A stretch of DNA of 64,000 nucleotides from Dermatophagoides farinae (lineage: Eukaryota > Arthropoda > Arachnida > Sarcoptiformes > Pyroglyphidae): assembly GCF_024713945.1 (NCBI RefSeq), contig NC_134679.1:5399001-5463000 (forward strand), read 5' to 3'. The position numbers were made by a program, and so were the translations under genes. Position 1 is the first letter of the stretch. The number at the start of each line of letters is the position of its first letter. The notes beneath the pieces are model-generated. The model had not been told where the DNA came from. It ran no database searches and saw only the letters and a program-made list of their open reading frames with translations. This document shows positions 12,720-24,900 of this stretch, piece by piece.

Positions 12720-15700
12720 GTGTTCAATTCACGCCTTGAGGCTTTTGTGTGTGTGTGTGTGTGGGTGGGTGGTGAATATTTGGTTAAATATTTTTTTTCC
12801 AACATCAGCAATAAATACCATTATTTATCACTGAAATTCTCTCGAACAATTGTCGGGCTAGACTAATGGTAATAAATAATATATTTTTTTAATAAAAAGA
12901 ATTTTTTTGCCACGAGAATTGGCATTCATTTTTATAATTTTATTCTTGGAAAAATTTTTTCGTTTTCTAGTACCACAAAATAAAATGAGAAAAATAAAAA
13001 TTTTTTTTTATTTTTTTATTGATTTGTCATCATCCTTTCACAGTTGTTTTCAATTTTTAACCTTGACAACATTATGTTTTTCATTACCTATAACCTTGTG
13101 GTTTGCCTTTTCTACAATTTATTTATGATTTAATCTTTAAGATTATCATATAAAACTTGACTTAAACCCGGCCAGGTTTTTTTTGTGTCCACAAGCTATG
13201 ACACATTCAAACCTAACCGATCGGAGAATGATGTAAGAAAGCAACAAGAATGTTGATGATGATGATGATGATGATGATCAAACCGGCAAAACCATCAATG
13301 TTTTATCCTTATACTACATCCTTTGTGTGCATGCATTCACAATACTTGCACATTTATTTTTTGTTTCTTATTCTGGTACATTTGCAATCGCCTAAAATGC
13401 ATCATACACACACACGCACACACACACACACACACACATCGACATTAACCCTATCTATACATAGACACATTAAATTCGTTTTTTTATTATTTTGTTTGGT
13501 TTTTTTTGGCCAAAGTTCAACATTGCGATTGCGTAGAAACAAAATTTTTTATTTCAAAATTCATTGATGATGATGATGATGTATAAAGTTGAAATAATGT
13601 GTAGTGATGGCCATGATGGAGAAATTTTTTTTTTTTTTACTTAACAGACGAATGGCATCATGGCAATATACTAATAAGCATCAAGTGCGAATGGGATGAG
13701 AATCTGTCTCTCTTCTTTTGCCATCATCATCATCATCATCATCGTGTCATGCCTTGTATTTATATATGATGTGTGTTTATGTTATGTAACATTATAAAAT
13801 GAATTTTTTTTTTCATTTGAATTTTTCTTCGTTTGAAGGTCATGGCAAAATAATGTTGAATTTCGTTGATGATGTGAGGATTCCATTCAAATTGATTTTT
13901 TTTTCTGAATTTCAGTTTTTTTTGTTTGTCATTTGTTGTTGTTTCTCTCTTTTTGTGTCATTATTAACACACACACACACATACAAACGAACCCATGTAA
14001 CCAGAAAATGTTTTTTTTTTTATAGAATTAAATCTAATCTTTAGCATATGTGATAAGTAAACAAATTTTAATATTTTGGTCATATCCTTTTTTTCCAACA
14101 ACAACAAATGTAATGTTTTTCATCCTTTTTTTCGAAATGTCGAAAGACATTCTGTTTTTTTTTTTTGCTTTTTGTTTTCGATTTCAGTCACGGATTCATA
14201 TATCTGTTCGGTAATATTGTGTAAGTGTTTGTCTTAAGGATAAATTTGATTTCTGATTGTGATTGTGTTCTTCTGGTGGTTGATTGGTTGGTTGGTTGGT
14301 TGCAACCAGGTAACCAGAATCAAATGGCTATGCGTGTTTTAAGTTTTTTTTTTTGGTTCATTGTTTTATTTTGCTATATAATAATAACAGTGAATGTATA
14401 GGTAGATTTTGAATCTCCAGAATCTTTTTTCTTCATTCGTGAATGAGATTGAGTCAAAATTTTTTTTTTTGAAACTTTGTATCCAATTTGATTCGAATCG
14501 TGAAACATAAATTATTTTCGGTTGGTTGAAAATGAACATATGATAGTAATGATGATGATGATTGCATCTGCGTACTTTTTTTTTATTTGTTTCATGAATA
14601 TGGTACATGGATTTTCCGGTTTCAACAATCATCGAGAAACCTGAATAACCGCTACATTTTTTCGGGTATCGAATTTTAATGATGCAGCAAAAAAAAGTAT
14701 CAAAATTTGATGCCACTTGATTTTCATGATTCGTCTACATTGCTTATAAATTGGATTCTGCCCCAAGTGGAATGTTCGGAAAATTTGGCCAGAAATGAAC
14801 AACTTTCATAAACAACTAATGAATGAAAATTCAAAAAGACCCGAATCAACATTTTCGATCTGTACCAGAATATGTATGTACTTGATATTGCTATATTGGG
14901 GAAAAAATTTCCCAGAAATACTCTGCCATCACCATCACACTGGCAAAATCTTTTTGATCTAATTTTCTTTTTGTCTAGAAATTGGAATTTTCTTTTCATT
15001 TTTTTTTCGTTCAAATAAAATGCAATTTCGCTCTCTCTTGCTGTTGCTAGGTGGGTTTTGTATTTGATTCTTTGGGCTAGGTAATGTTTGAAGAAAGGGG
15101 GCAGCAGTGTATCGATATAAACAGCAAAGAATCAAGAACAGGGAAGAGAAAGGTTCCAGGAAATCGATGATGTATATAAATCATTTGACGAATCATCATC
15201 AAATCTTTAATAAAAATTTTCATTGAAATCGGATACCAGACTTTTTTTTGTTGTAATTTTCTTTTTTTTTCAATTGAAAGCTAACCTTTGGATGCAACAC
15301 TATGATTTCATCATCATCATTTTCGACTTTGACATACAAAAAAAACAATTCAATGATTTTCATTTATCCATAGTTGATGATTTCATTATTCTATATTTTT
15401 TTATTATAAAAAAATACAGTTTCATTTTCTCTGTTTGTAATTTATGATGATCACTATTCTCATTTATCCTTCTTCATTGATGATATTTTCTAATAAAAAT
15501 GATGATTTATTTGATTATTATAATGATGATGGTGATGATATTTACCAAGACAACGATATAGACGATATCGATGATGATGGTGTATAGCATCATCATCATC
15601 ATCATTATCATCATTAACATCAATGCCGTGTGGCACCAAATCTCACCACCTTCACCTTGAAATTTTTCTTTTTATTTTTTTTTTTTTTTAGATGCGCTTG

Positions 15701-16980
15701 CGTTGTTTATCAATTTTTTTGTTTTGTTCATCAATCAATTTGAATTTGGTTTTTTTTTGGTGTTTAGGACCCCATTCTCTTTTTATCTTTTTTCTGGTTG
15801 ATTATTACATCATTCATTAGTAGATTTTTATGATTATTACTAATTTGATTTTCTACACATGTCTAATTGTTGTTTTTGTTTCAAATCCAGGATTTTTTCA
15901 TTCATAACGTTTTTTTTTATTGTGAAATTTTTTTTTTTTGAATCTCAAATGAATGAAATATATTTTTGAAAGAGAATTATTGTTCACATAAATATTATTA
16001 TTATTATTTATATGAGAGAAAAGTCATTAAGCTTATGTTGTGTGTGTTTGTATTGATTGCGCCCTTGGTATATTATTTGTGGTGGCTTCTCTTTTTTTTC
16101 TTTTTTTTCTGTCATTCATTCATTCATTCATTCATTCATTCTATCTGGCGTTATATGTGTGTTCAATGGTTTCACCTTGGCTTACAATAATACAAGCTTG
16201 GAAATTTTATAACTTGAATGGTTAGTTTTGATTTGTATGCATGTATGTAATGGCCATTTATATCTCTCTCTCTATCTCTTTTTCGGTATTAACATGTTTG
16301 CTGTTATTAAACATGTTTTGGATGTTTTATTCTATCTCATATATCCATCAATTCAAACCCCAACCCCTTATTCCCTTTCACTTTGATTTTTTTTTTCGTT
16401 TGTTTGTGTGGTTCATATTCATTCTCACTATCAGTCAAGTCATTGGTGTATGGTTAGTTGTTTCCATTCTGGAGCCGTATATCCATTGATAATGATGATA
16501 AACAGCGCCACAGTTTTTTTTTCAAAATCACATTTTTTCATCAATAGTTGTTTGTTGTTTTGTTCAGTTCGACTATTAGAGTTAGAGATTCAGATATAGA
16601 CACCATCATTGAACACACGACCGGTTTCTTTCATCATCATCATCATTATCCAGTCATTCAACATTGATTTTTGGTTGGTTGGTTAGCAGGTTGGCTGCCT
16701 CTTTTATTATCAGGCAACACTTTTCAGTATTGGAGAAATAAAAATGGCATAACTTGTTTTTTTTTCTGAATTAGTGATAGATAGAATGGGCGAATTCAAG
16801 AATCCTTGTGGTATAGATCCAGTCATTCATTTATGGAGCCTGTCATGGACCAGGTGCCAATATTATTACTGTGTATGTGTGTGTGTGGTACCCCCATATT
16901 TTATATTGAATGAAATGAAGGATCCGGTGGTCATACCATGGTGGTGGGGTTTTATAGTTATATTCCGGTTACAGGTGTAC

Positions 16981-17057
16981 GGTTGTTGTTGTTGTCGTCG
17001 TCGTCGTCGTCGCCGTCGTTGAAAACCAGCTTTACAACAACAACAACAACAACAACC
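16981..17057. repeat. Triplet-repeat inverted repeat (GTT/AAC arms)
   Basis: GGTTGTTGTTGTTGT at 16981-16995 is exactly complementary to ACAACAACAACAACC at 17043-17057. The loop includes a GTC/GCC triplet array that is CpG-rich for this DNA. Confidence 0.85.
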
Positions 17058-20000
17058 AATAATATATACTCGTAAGACTAGAAAAGATAGTTGTCTTTTG
17101 TACTTATTCAATGATAAAAGAATACAAAAATTGGACACATATACAAATCATTCCATTTCTTCTTTGCAAAAGTTTTATTTAATAACGTTTGAATTTGTTT
17201 TTCTGGTTGTAATTCTAATATTGCATTTATCACAACAATTATATCTATATTCTGGTTTCTGTGTGATGTTTTATTTCCTATTCAAAATTTTTTATTCAAG
17301 TTAAATTCTAAACAGTCAACATAAAAAGGTATGATTAAATTTTTATTTGAAACTAAATATTATTTTATAACATTACAATGACATTTGTGAATGGACGATT
17401 CTATATTGATTGAATGACGATGATCATATATACAATGTCATTTCATATTTCATGTTCATCAACAACAATATTGTTTTGGTGTTTTTTTTTCAAAAAAAAA
17501 AAAAAAATAAATAAATGAATACGGATACTATTGTAACGTGAAGGATATATCATCATTATCATCAACCACACACACACACACACACAACCATTTTCTAGCC
17601 TGTTGAATGAAATGGCGCCCACTTGTTTGTATATATCGCTATAGTTTGCTATATATCACATAGACATGGTGTTCCAACAAACAAACAACAACAACAACAA
17701 CAAAACTCAAACCGCTGCTGCCATTTTGAATTATGGATTTTCATATTCATCATATTTTACAATACGTGTTTGTTTATTTGTATGTGTGTGTGTATGTCCT
17801 AGATTTTTTCACTATTTTATTTTGTTTCGCTTTTTTTTGTTGGGATGAATGAAATGAGAAATGAAATGGCCTCGTCGTATCTTCCATCATCATCATCATC
17901 ATCATATGGTGTTTTCTCTCTTATATATCGTTGACTGACTTTTTCTCTGTTTTCACTATTGAAAATCATTTCATTATTTTGGTCACTTCTTGTTTGATCC
18001 ATCAAACAAACAAAAAAACAACTACCGGATCCAATATTGATGATCATTTTGGGCCATTTAATGATTAATTTTGAAAGTTATCATGTTATAGAGAAAGATA
18101 AAAAAGGAACCCAATTTTGCCATGCTGTTAATGATGATGATGATTTTCTGTTGTATCATCATCATCAACATATAATGTTCGATATATATCGACATTATTT
18201 TCCTAAATGAAAATGGTATATATAATGGTAATCATCATCATATATAATTATTATGGAGATATAATATGATGATGGTGGCAGTGTTGTCTCATAGCTATGT
18301 GATGATGATGATGATGATGATGATGATTTGAAAAATGGAAGAAAAAAAAATCATGCATGACATGGTTTAGATATATGATATTATAATATCGTCTGGACAA
18401 ATAGACAATATTTTTTTTTCTGTATTTCACTGGATCTGGAACGTGTATGTTATATGCTGACGAATGATCATGATGATGATGATGATGATATGCATCATCC
18501 TCATCGATAGTTTTTCTCATTCATTCATTTTATTCGATTTTCGGTTTATTTGTTTGTTTATTTGCATTTATATGATTGACTGAGAGGTTTGTGTCCAGTC
18601 CTATCTTTATTCGTTTTTCACTTATCTCTATTTGGCGATTGAAAAATTGTTTTTTTATGCAAACTATGAATAAATAATGATTCTATATATTGATTGATTG
18701 ATATTTCAATTGTTCATTTTTTTTTTTTTTTTTGAACAATAAAATAGAAAAACCACACTAGAAAGCCTTGATTCCGAATTTGTTGTGTGTTTGTTTGGTC
18801 CAAAATGTTGCATATAGGAAAAAAAAGAAAAGTAAAAATCACTTTGCCTTTTTCTTATTACTACTCATTGGAAGAAGATTCATAATTTTTTTTTTGCTAT
18901 TTGTTAACCATTTCATTTTCATTATTATTATTATGAATGTGTTTATCACTCTCATTTTTTTCTCTTTATTCATTCATTCATTCATTTGGGTGAAATTTCA
19001 TAGCTATGTTTTTTCTGTTTTGATTTGAAATTCAAAACAAATTCATCAAATATCGTTAAAATTGATCTCAATAAAGTTTCAATAATAACAGTGACAACAA
19101 CATGTGAGAATTAACAACAACAACAACAAGAAAAAAAAGGGAGGAGATCGACCTAACAAACAAACAGAAAAAATTTCTTTCTCTCTCTCTATCCATTATC
19201 ATTTCATTGAACACATATAACATGAGGATAACAGTGTGTGCAAATATCCAATATCATCATCATCATCATCATTGATTGCTTTAGCCCTTTTTTGTCGATT
19301 TCATTCATTCATTCATTCATTCACATAACAGCATAGGATTTAATACATACATATCTCTCTTGCTATGTCATGTGTTTTATTACAATAAGAGAGAAAGAAA
19401 GCGAGTGAGCTTCTTTCTCTCTTTTTCATTATTTTTTTTTCTCATCTTTATTTCTGGATCGTTTCGTATGAACCAATTGAATTTTATATTATAAACTGAA
19501 TGTTGTTGTTGTTGTTGTTGCTGTTGTTGTTGATGATGTTCGTTCATTCACTCTTTGTGTGTAAAAAAATTTGTTAGGATATAATATTTATGACCTAGAT
19601 TTATGTCACATACACACACACACACTCACACACATGTTGCACAACAACTTTTCGATTTGATTATTAAATACACACACACACACACACACATGTTGATCAT
19701 AATATGAAAATATATCCATGGATAATGTATTTTTTTTCCTCTGTTGTGTTCATCATCATCCAACCAGCATCTAAAGAAAAATACTGTTTCCGAATTTTAT
19801 ATATGAGAGAGAGAGAGAGAGGCAAAGAGAGAAAGTCAAAATGTTTTCAATAAAAAAAATGAAATGGTAAAAAAAAAGTAAAATCTAAAATTCTCAATAC
19901 ACACACACACACATACACACCCCAGAAAAAAAAACAAACGTGTTTACTATCTCTCTCTTGTTGTTCATCAATTGATTATTGATTGAATCATTATCATCAA

Positions 20001-20335
20001 TAGTTAGTTAATCATTTCGTTTGATGACATTCTTCTCTCTCTCTCTCTCGATTCATCTATATTCCTGTTATTTGTGTTTTTTTTCTGACTTTCAATTTCT
20101 CTTTCATTTGTCGGTGGTTTATAAAGATTTTCATTTTTTTTTGTTTGTTTGTTTGATAGATGTACTGAATGTTGTATTCATCATCATAAACTCACTAAGT
20201 GACTGTCTCTTTTTTTTTGTCAGTTTTTCTATATCCTGTTGTTTTGTACAGGACAACGATCTACATTGTGTGTGTGTGTGTTTTTTTGTTGTACATTTTT
20301 ATATAATGTTTTTTTTTTCTTATTTCAGTATTTAG

Positions 20336-20362
20336 TTTGGCGCCAAATTGACTATGACGTCA
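20336..20362. promoter_or_regulatory. E2F-like palindrome next to CRE palindrome
   Basis: TTTGGCGCCAAA (20336-20347) is a perfect 12-bp palindrome equal to the strong double E2F consensus. Seven bases later TGACGTCA (20355-20362) is a perfect CREB/ATF site. Both are GC-containing palindromes in DNA that otherwise consists of AT-rich simple repeats, and they lie about 1.6 kb upstream of the first bbx exon I can see. The motifs are read directly; their role as a promoter or enhancer is inference. Confidence 0.4.
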
Positions 20363-21036
20363 TCATGTCACTACTTTTGTTTTTTCCCATTTTTTTTCTC
20401 TCTGATTGACTGTCTCTTTGTGTGTTCCATTTTATCGTTGATTGTGTCTATGTGTTGTTGATTACATCATTTTTTAAAGATTTTTTTCTGTTTTTTTTTT
20501 TGAATCAGGTGATTGATAGTATCGATTTATTGATTTTGATATCGTTTTTTTTTGTTATTGTTTAATGTTACTGTACATTTATATTGTTGGTGGTGTTTCA
20601 AAAAAAAAAAAAAAAAAGTTGACCAAGGTTTTTTTTGTGTTCAAAGAATGAATTATTTTTTTTCTTCTGTTTAAATGTCTAATCCGGTCAAATTTTTTTT
20701 TCTTCCTTATGATTCACTTTGATTTTTTTTCTGATGACAAATACGTGGCATATGTGTGTGTCTGTGTGTGTGTGTGTGTTGTATAAATTGTCAACCATAT
20801 GTAACGACTATAACGACAAACCTTGAATCCAGGTGCGTGTTTTGCTTTGTTTTGTTTAGAGTTTTCTTCATTTTGTTTGTTATCTTTTCCCTGACCACTA
20901 CTGATCATTGTATCACAGCAGACATTGGATTGATTTATTCATGACACCTATATGGTGTTGTAACAATATGTGACCATGATAGAGGTCCATGGTCAATTTA
21001 TTTCCATTGATTCATTCAGTCTATGGGCCGGTCTAT

Positions 21037-21088
21037 TGGTTGGTTGGTTGGTTGGTTGGTTGGTTAGTTGGTTGTTTGTTTGTTTGAT
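21037..21088. repeat. (GGTT)n then (GTTT)n array
   Basis: Tandem GGTT units, with one AGTT variant, run into GTTT units. A similar GGTT array lies at 14282-14302. Confidence 0.9.
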
Positions 21089-21924
21089 TGAACTGATCAA
21101 ATTTACATCATTTTCAATAGAAAAAACACCAGAAAAAGACCTTCGACCTGTGTGTGTGTATGTTGTCCTATGGTTTATTATTTAAATGGCTTCTTTTTTT
21201 CTACTTTTCTTATTGCACACACATTTATAACGTTATTTTTTTTTCTTTTCCTTTCCCTTCCATTTTGCATGGAAGGAAACAACGTTCAATAATTCCAGAA
21301 ACACACAGCAAAAAAACAACAACAAAATATAGATAACCGTGTCATTTTGAATATGAAGAAAAAAAAAATAAAAACGTTTTTCATTCATTCATTCGACAAT
21401 CTTGCCTGTGTTTCATTCGTTTACTTTCTCTATTTTTTTTCTGAAAATTTTCTCTTTTAACATTTGATATCTACACAAACACACACACACACACTTAGAT
21501 CAGTGTGTTGTACACGTTGTTTTTTATTTTATTTTATTCGGTTCCGGTTGGAAGAAACACGAAATGAAAATATCAATTAAAATCACTTAGACTGACTGTG
21601 TGTGTGTGTGTGTATGTGTGATTTATTCACACTACAATCTTCCTTCTTTGCTTCCTACGCGTACGTTTTGTACGTCGATTTTTTTATGGTAAATTTTAAC
21701 TTTTAAAACTGTCACATCACAAAACGTGTGTGTGAAATTCAATGAAAAGGCCTTTTTTTTGTTCAAGAACCGTTATGATATTTATTAGATAATTTTTTTT
21801 TGTTTTTTTTTGCTCTTTTCTATTTTTTTTCATATGTACTATATATTTTGTTATGAATTCCATTTTGAATGATATTTGATCGATAATTTCTTTGTTTTAT
21901 GTTTTTTTTTTCTTTGACAAACAG

Positions 21925-24900
21925 GAAACATTAGTTGCACCATCGACGGCCACTAACCAGAGTTTAGTAGTAGGTGGTGGTAATGGTCATGCTGGTGTTG
22001 GAGTTGTTGTTGTTTCAGCATCATCATCTTTATCATCATCGTCTTTAGCTTCATCTCCAACATCGCCATCATCATCGTCATCGTCGTCGTCGTCATCATC
22101 ATCATCATCATGTTCAGCACAAGCATCACCACAATCATCAACAACAGTGACAACATCGAATTCGGTGATTATTGATTCGACGGTGTCGTCGTTGCCGTCA
22201 TCATCATCATCAACAACAGCTGTTTCGACAGTAGCTTCATTGATGGCACCAAATCATCATCAAACTTCAGGTCAAATCGTTATGATTGGATCATCATCGA
22301 ATATTGTTTCTGGAACTAATATAACTACAACCACTGTTAATGGTGTTAATATTGATAATAACTGTGGCAATAATCGAATAAAATCGCCACAATTTGCAAT
22401 TGCTCCAACATCATCTGTTGTTCATCAAGTGATCAATCCGATTGATACAGCAAAGATGACGGCTACTGCTACATCTAATAATAATAACAGTATTTCTCCA
22501 TCTACGACCACCAGTTCAGAAGTATTGAAACAGAATAATGAAATGGTCAAGACAACGGCCATTATGAGTCAAAATGTGCAACAATCGGCTCCAGCCAAAA
22601 CGGTGGCCACAATATCATCATTCGTATTGCCCATTTCATTGAGTGGAGGTTGTGGCAATGATAATTCGACCGTAACATTGTCATCATCATCGACAACGAT
22701 TCCGACCGTTACACGATCTGGATCAAGTGGTGGCGGACATCATAATAACCATAATCGTATAATTCCAGCATCATCCGTTATGGCCTCCATTCAATCTGCT
22801 GCTAATAACGGTAATAACAAGTTTCTACAATTGGAAATATACTTGTATTGAACTAATTTTTTTTTCATTAATTTAACAGTATCAAACGGTTTTAGTGGGA
22901 ATCTTACTGCTGAAAGCAATAGTATGACTAGCAATGGTGGTCCAAAAACACCAACAAATAATGGAAACGATCAACAACATATAACTATACAGCAAATGGC
23001 TGCCGCAGTCGCATCGACAACATCAACAGCATTATCTGCAACACCATTTTTGAATAATAATTTAGGTTCACCATCTTCAGCGTCAATGACACAGCAACAA
23101 GCACAAAAACGTCCAATGAATGCATTTTTAATTTTTTGTAAACGACATAGAAGTGTCGTACGCGAACGTTATCCACATCTAGAGAATCGTTCGATAACAA
23201 AAATCTTGGGCGAATGGTGGGCAGCATTGAAAGCTGAAGAGAAACATGATTATACGGATTTAGCTCGGCAATATAAAGAAGCTTTTATGAAGGCTAATCC
23301 ACATTTCAAATGGTATAAGACAACAGAACCACCTAGACCACCACCACCACTATCATCATCATCATCCCAAACACAATCATTATCATCGGTGACGACTCAC
23401 ATGATGCCTTCCAATCAAGTACAAAATGCCAATAATAATATTACGGTTAATACGGTCCTAGTGACTAATAATAATAACAACAACACAAACAATACGGGTA
23501 CTACAGTAACGAATAGCAATCCATCTCAGCAACAACAACAACAACAACAGTCAACAACAGCAACATTGGCTTCGGAAATTTCCGGTTCATCTTTACCGAT
23601 AGCTAATTCAACGGTGCAATCCTCATCTATGCCAACATCTACGAACAATAATAATGTTATTGTTGTTGGAAATGTGGCCATATCGCCAACTTTATCATCA
23701 ACAACCCTAGATGTCACATCGCAATCTTCAAACACTGTTGGTGGTGGTGGTGGTGGTGTTACTGTTGGCAATAACTCATTAACGACGACAACAACAACAA
23801 CAAGTTGTACAACACCAAAACCACCGAAAAAACGTTATCTCGAGTCATTAGAATCAAGTGGAGATTATACTAAAAGTGAGTATCTAGAAATATCTTGATA
23901 ATTTTGAAAATAATTGATTGATTTCTATTCATTAGAAGTAACAACAACACCGGCGACAACAGCTAATCTCACTGGAATGAATGGAACATGTTCAACAGTG
24001 GTGATCACCACCAACAACAACAACAACAACAACATTGCAACTAATTATCAATCGGGCAATGGTGCAATTTCCCAAGTATCAAACGGTGCTACTGGTGGCA
24101 TTGGTGGTGGTCATTTCAAAGTGGTTCATCCTCCTTTGTTATTGGATACGGAAACAGCATCAAGAGTAATTGAACAACAATTATTGTTTAATGGATCAAA
24201 AAATGAATCAGGTTGTAAAACTGGTGCATTGTCATTTCAATCGAACGTATCGTCAAACAGCCAGTCTAAATTTGATAATAATAACTTCTCTTCCGTTTCG
24301 AATAATAATAATACAATCATCACATCTAATAATAGTTCATCAGAATTGAAGGCAGCAAAAACAATGTTAGCAATAGCATCGGCTGCATCCGGTGTCGGCA
24401 CATCTGCATTGATTGGGGGTACTACAACTGGTAGTACAGGCAATGAATCAAATTGTAGTACTGGAAGTACTAAAAGTCATCATAGTGATTCCGGTTCAGA
24501 AACAGCTTCGGATGATGAAATTCATCATCATCATCATCATAATGTTGGCCAAAATGAACAATCATCGAACAATAATACTACTATGAATACTTCATCTTTG
24601 ACTTTCTATCCAAACAGCAGGTCGGCAACGATAGCAATGAAATCAATTGTTGAAAAGAATGATAATAATGAAGATGTTAAACCATTAAATCTAAGTTCAT
24701 CATCATCATCATCAAATACCGCCACCAGTAATCAGTCTTCAACAACAACAGCAACATCAAACAATAATAATAATAATAATAATAATACTATGGAACGAAC
24801 TATAACTCGTTCAAATCAACAAATCATTGATCATTATATTGATAAATTTTTAAGTTCTGGTCAAATTTGTGGTTCGTATTTGATTGTTTTGCGAACCATT

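Larger units (their letters stand above)
7001..14000. other. Repeat-rich noncoding stretch
   Basis: No gene was recognised. It contains TG runs near 7290-7309, 8527-8550 and 9341-9357, a long poly-T at 8830-8854, a tetranucleotide ATGA array at 9427-9450, GAT triplet arrays near 11355-11372 and 13252-13278, a CA/TG palindrome at 12702-12719, and a CA run near 13407-13438. All open frames in it are short and built from these repeats. Confidence 0.6.
14001..21924. other. Repeat-rich noncoding stretch upstream of bbx
   Basis: No coding exon could be supported. The region ends at a 3' splice site for bbx, so at least its right end is intron. Contents include GGTT arrays (14282-14302, 21037-21068), a CATT array (16109-16140), a GTT/GTC...AAC hairpin (16981-17057), GAT arrays (18301-18327), CA/TG runs (17567-17586, 19613-19630, 19672-19690, 20268-20281) and an E2F/CRE-like pair at 20336-20362. 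The missing first exon(s) and promoter of bbx may lie here. Confidence 0.55.

Noticed and set aside
14724-15014. 96-residue minus-strand ORF with fairly complex sequence
   Set aside because: No family resemblance, no splice context and no neighbouring coding exon; kept out for lack of support.
18276-18300. TGGCAGTG seed resembling miR-34
   Set aside because: Only the seed matches; the rest of the mature sequence and a hairpin partner are absent.
1400-21100. Tandem arrays that could be mistaken for CRISPR or satellite DNA
   Set aside because: Units are 1-4 bp microsatellites with no spacers; this is eukaryotic DNA.
662-21924. Transposon or retrovirus-like remnants
   Set aside because: No transposase, reverse transcriptase or long terminal repeats could be recognised on either strand.
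22924-23898. Capicua as the identity of the HMG-box gene
   Set aside because: The HMG sequence (FLIFCKRHRS, AFMKANPHFKWY) and the LAALAE-type C-terminus match bobby sox better than Capicua, which has a different HMG box.
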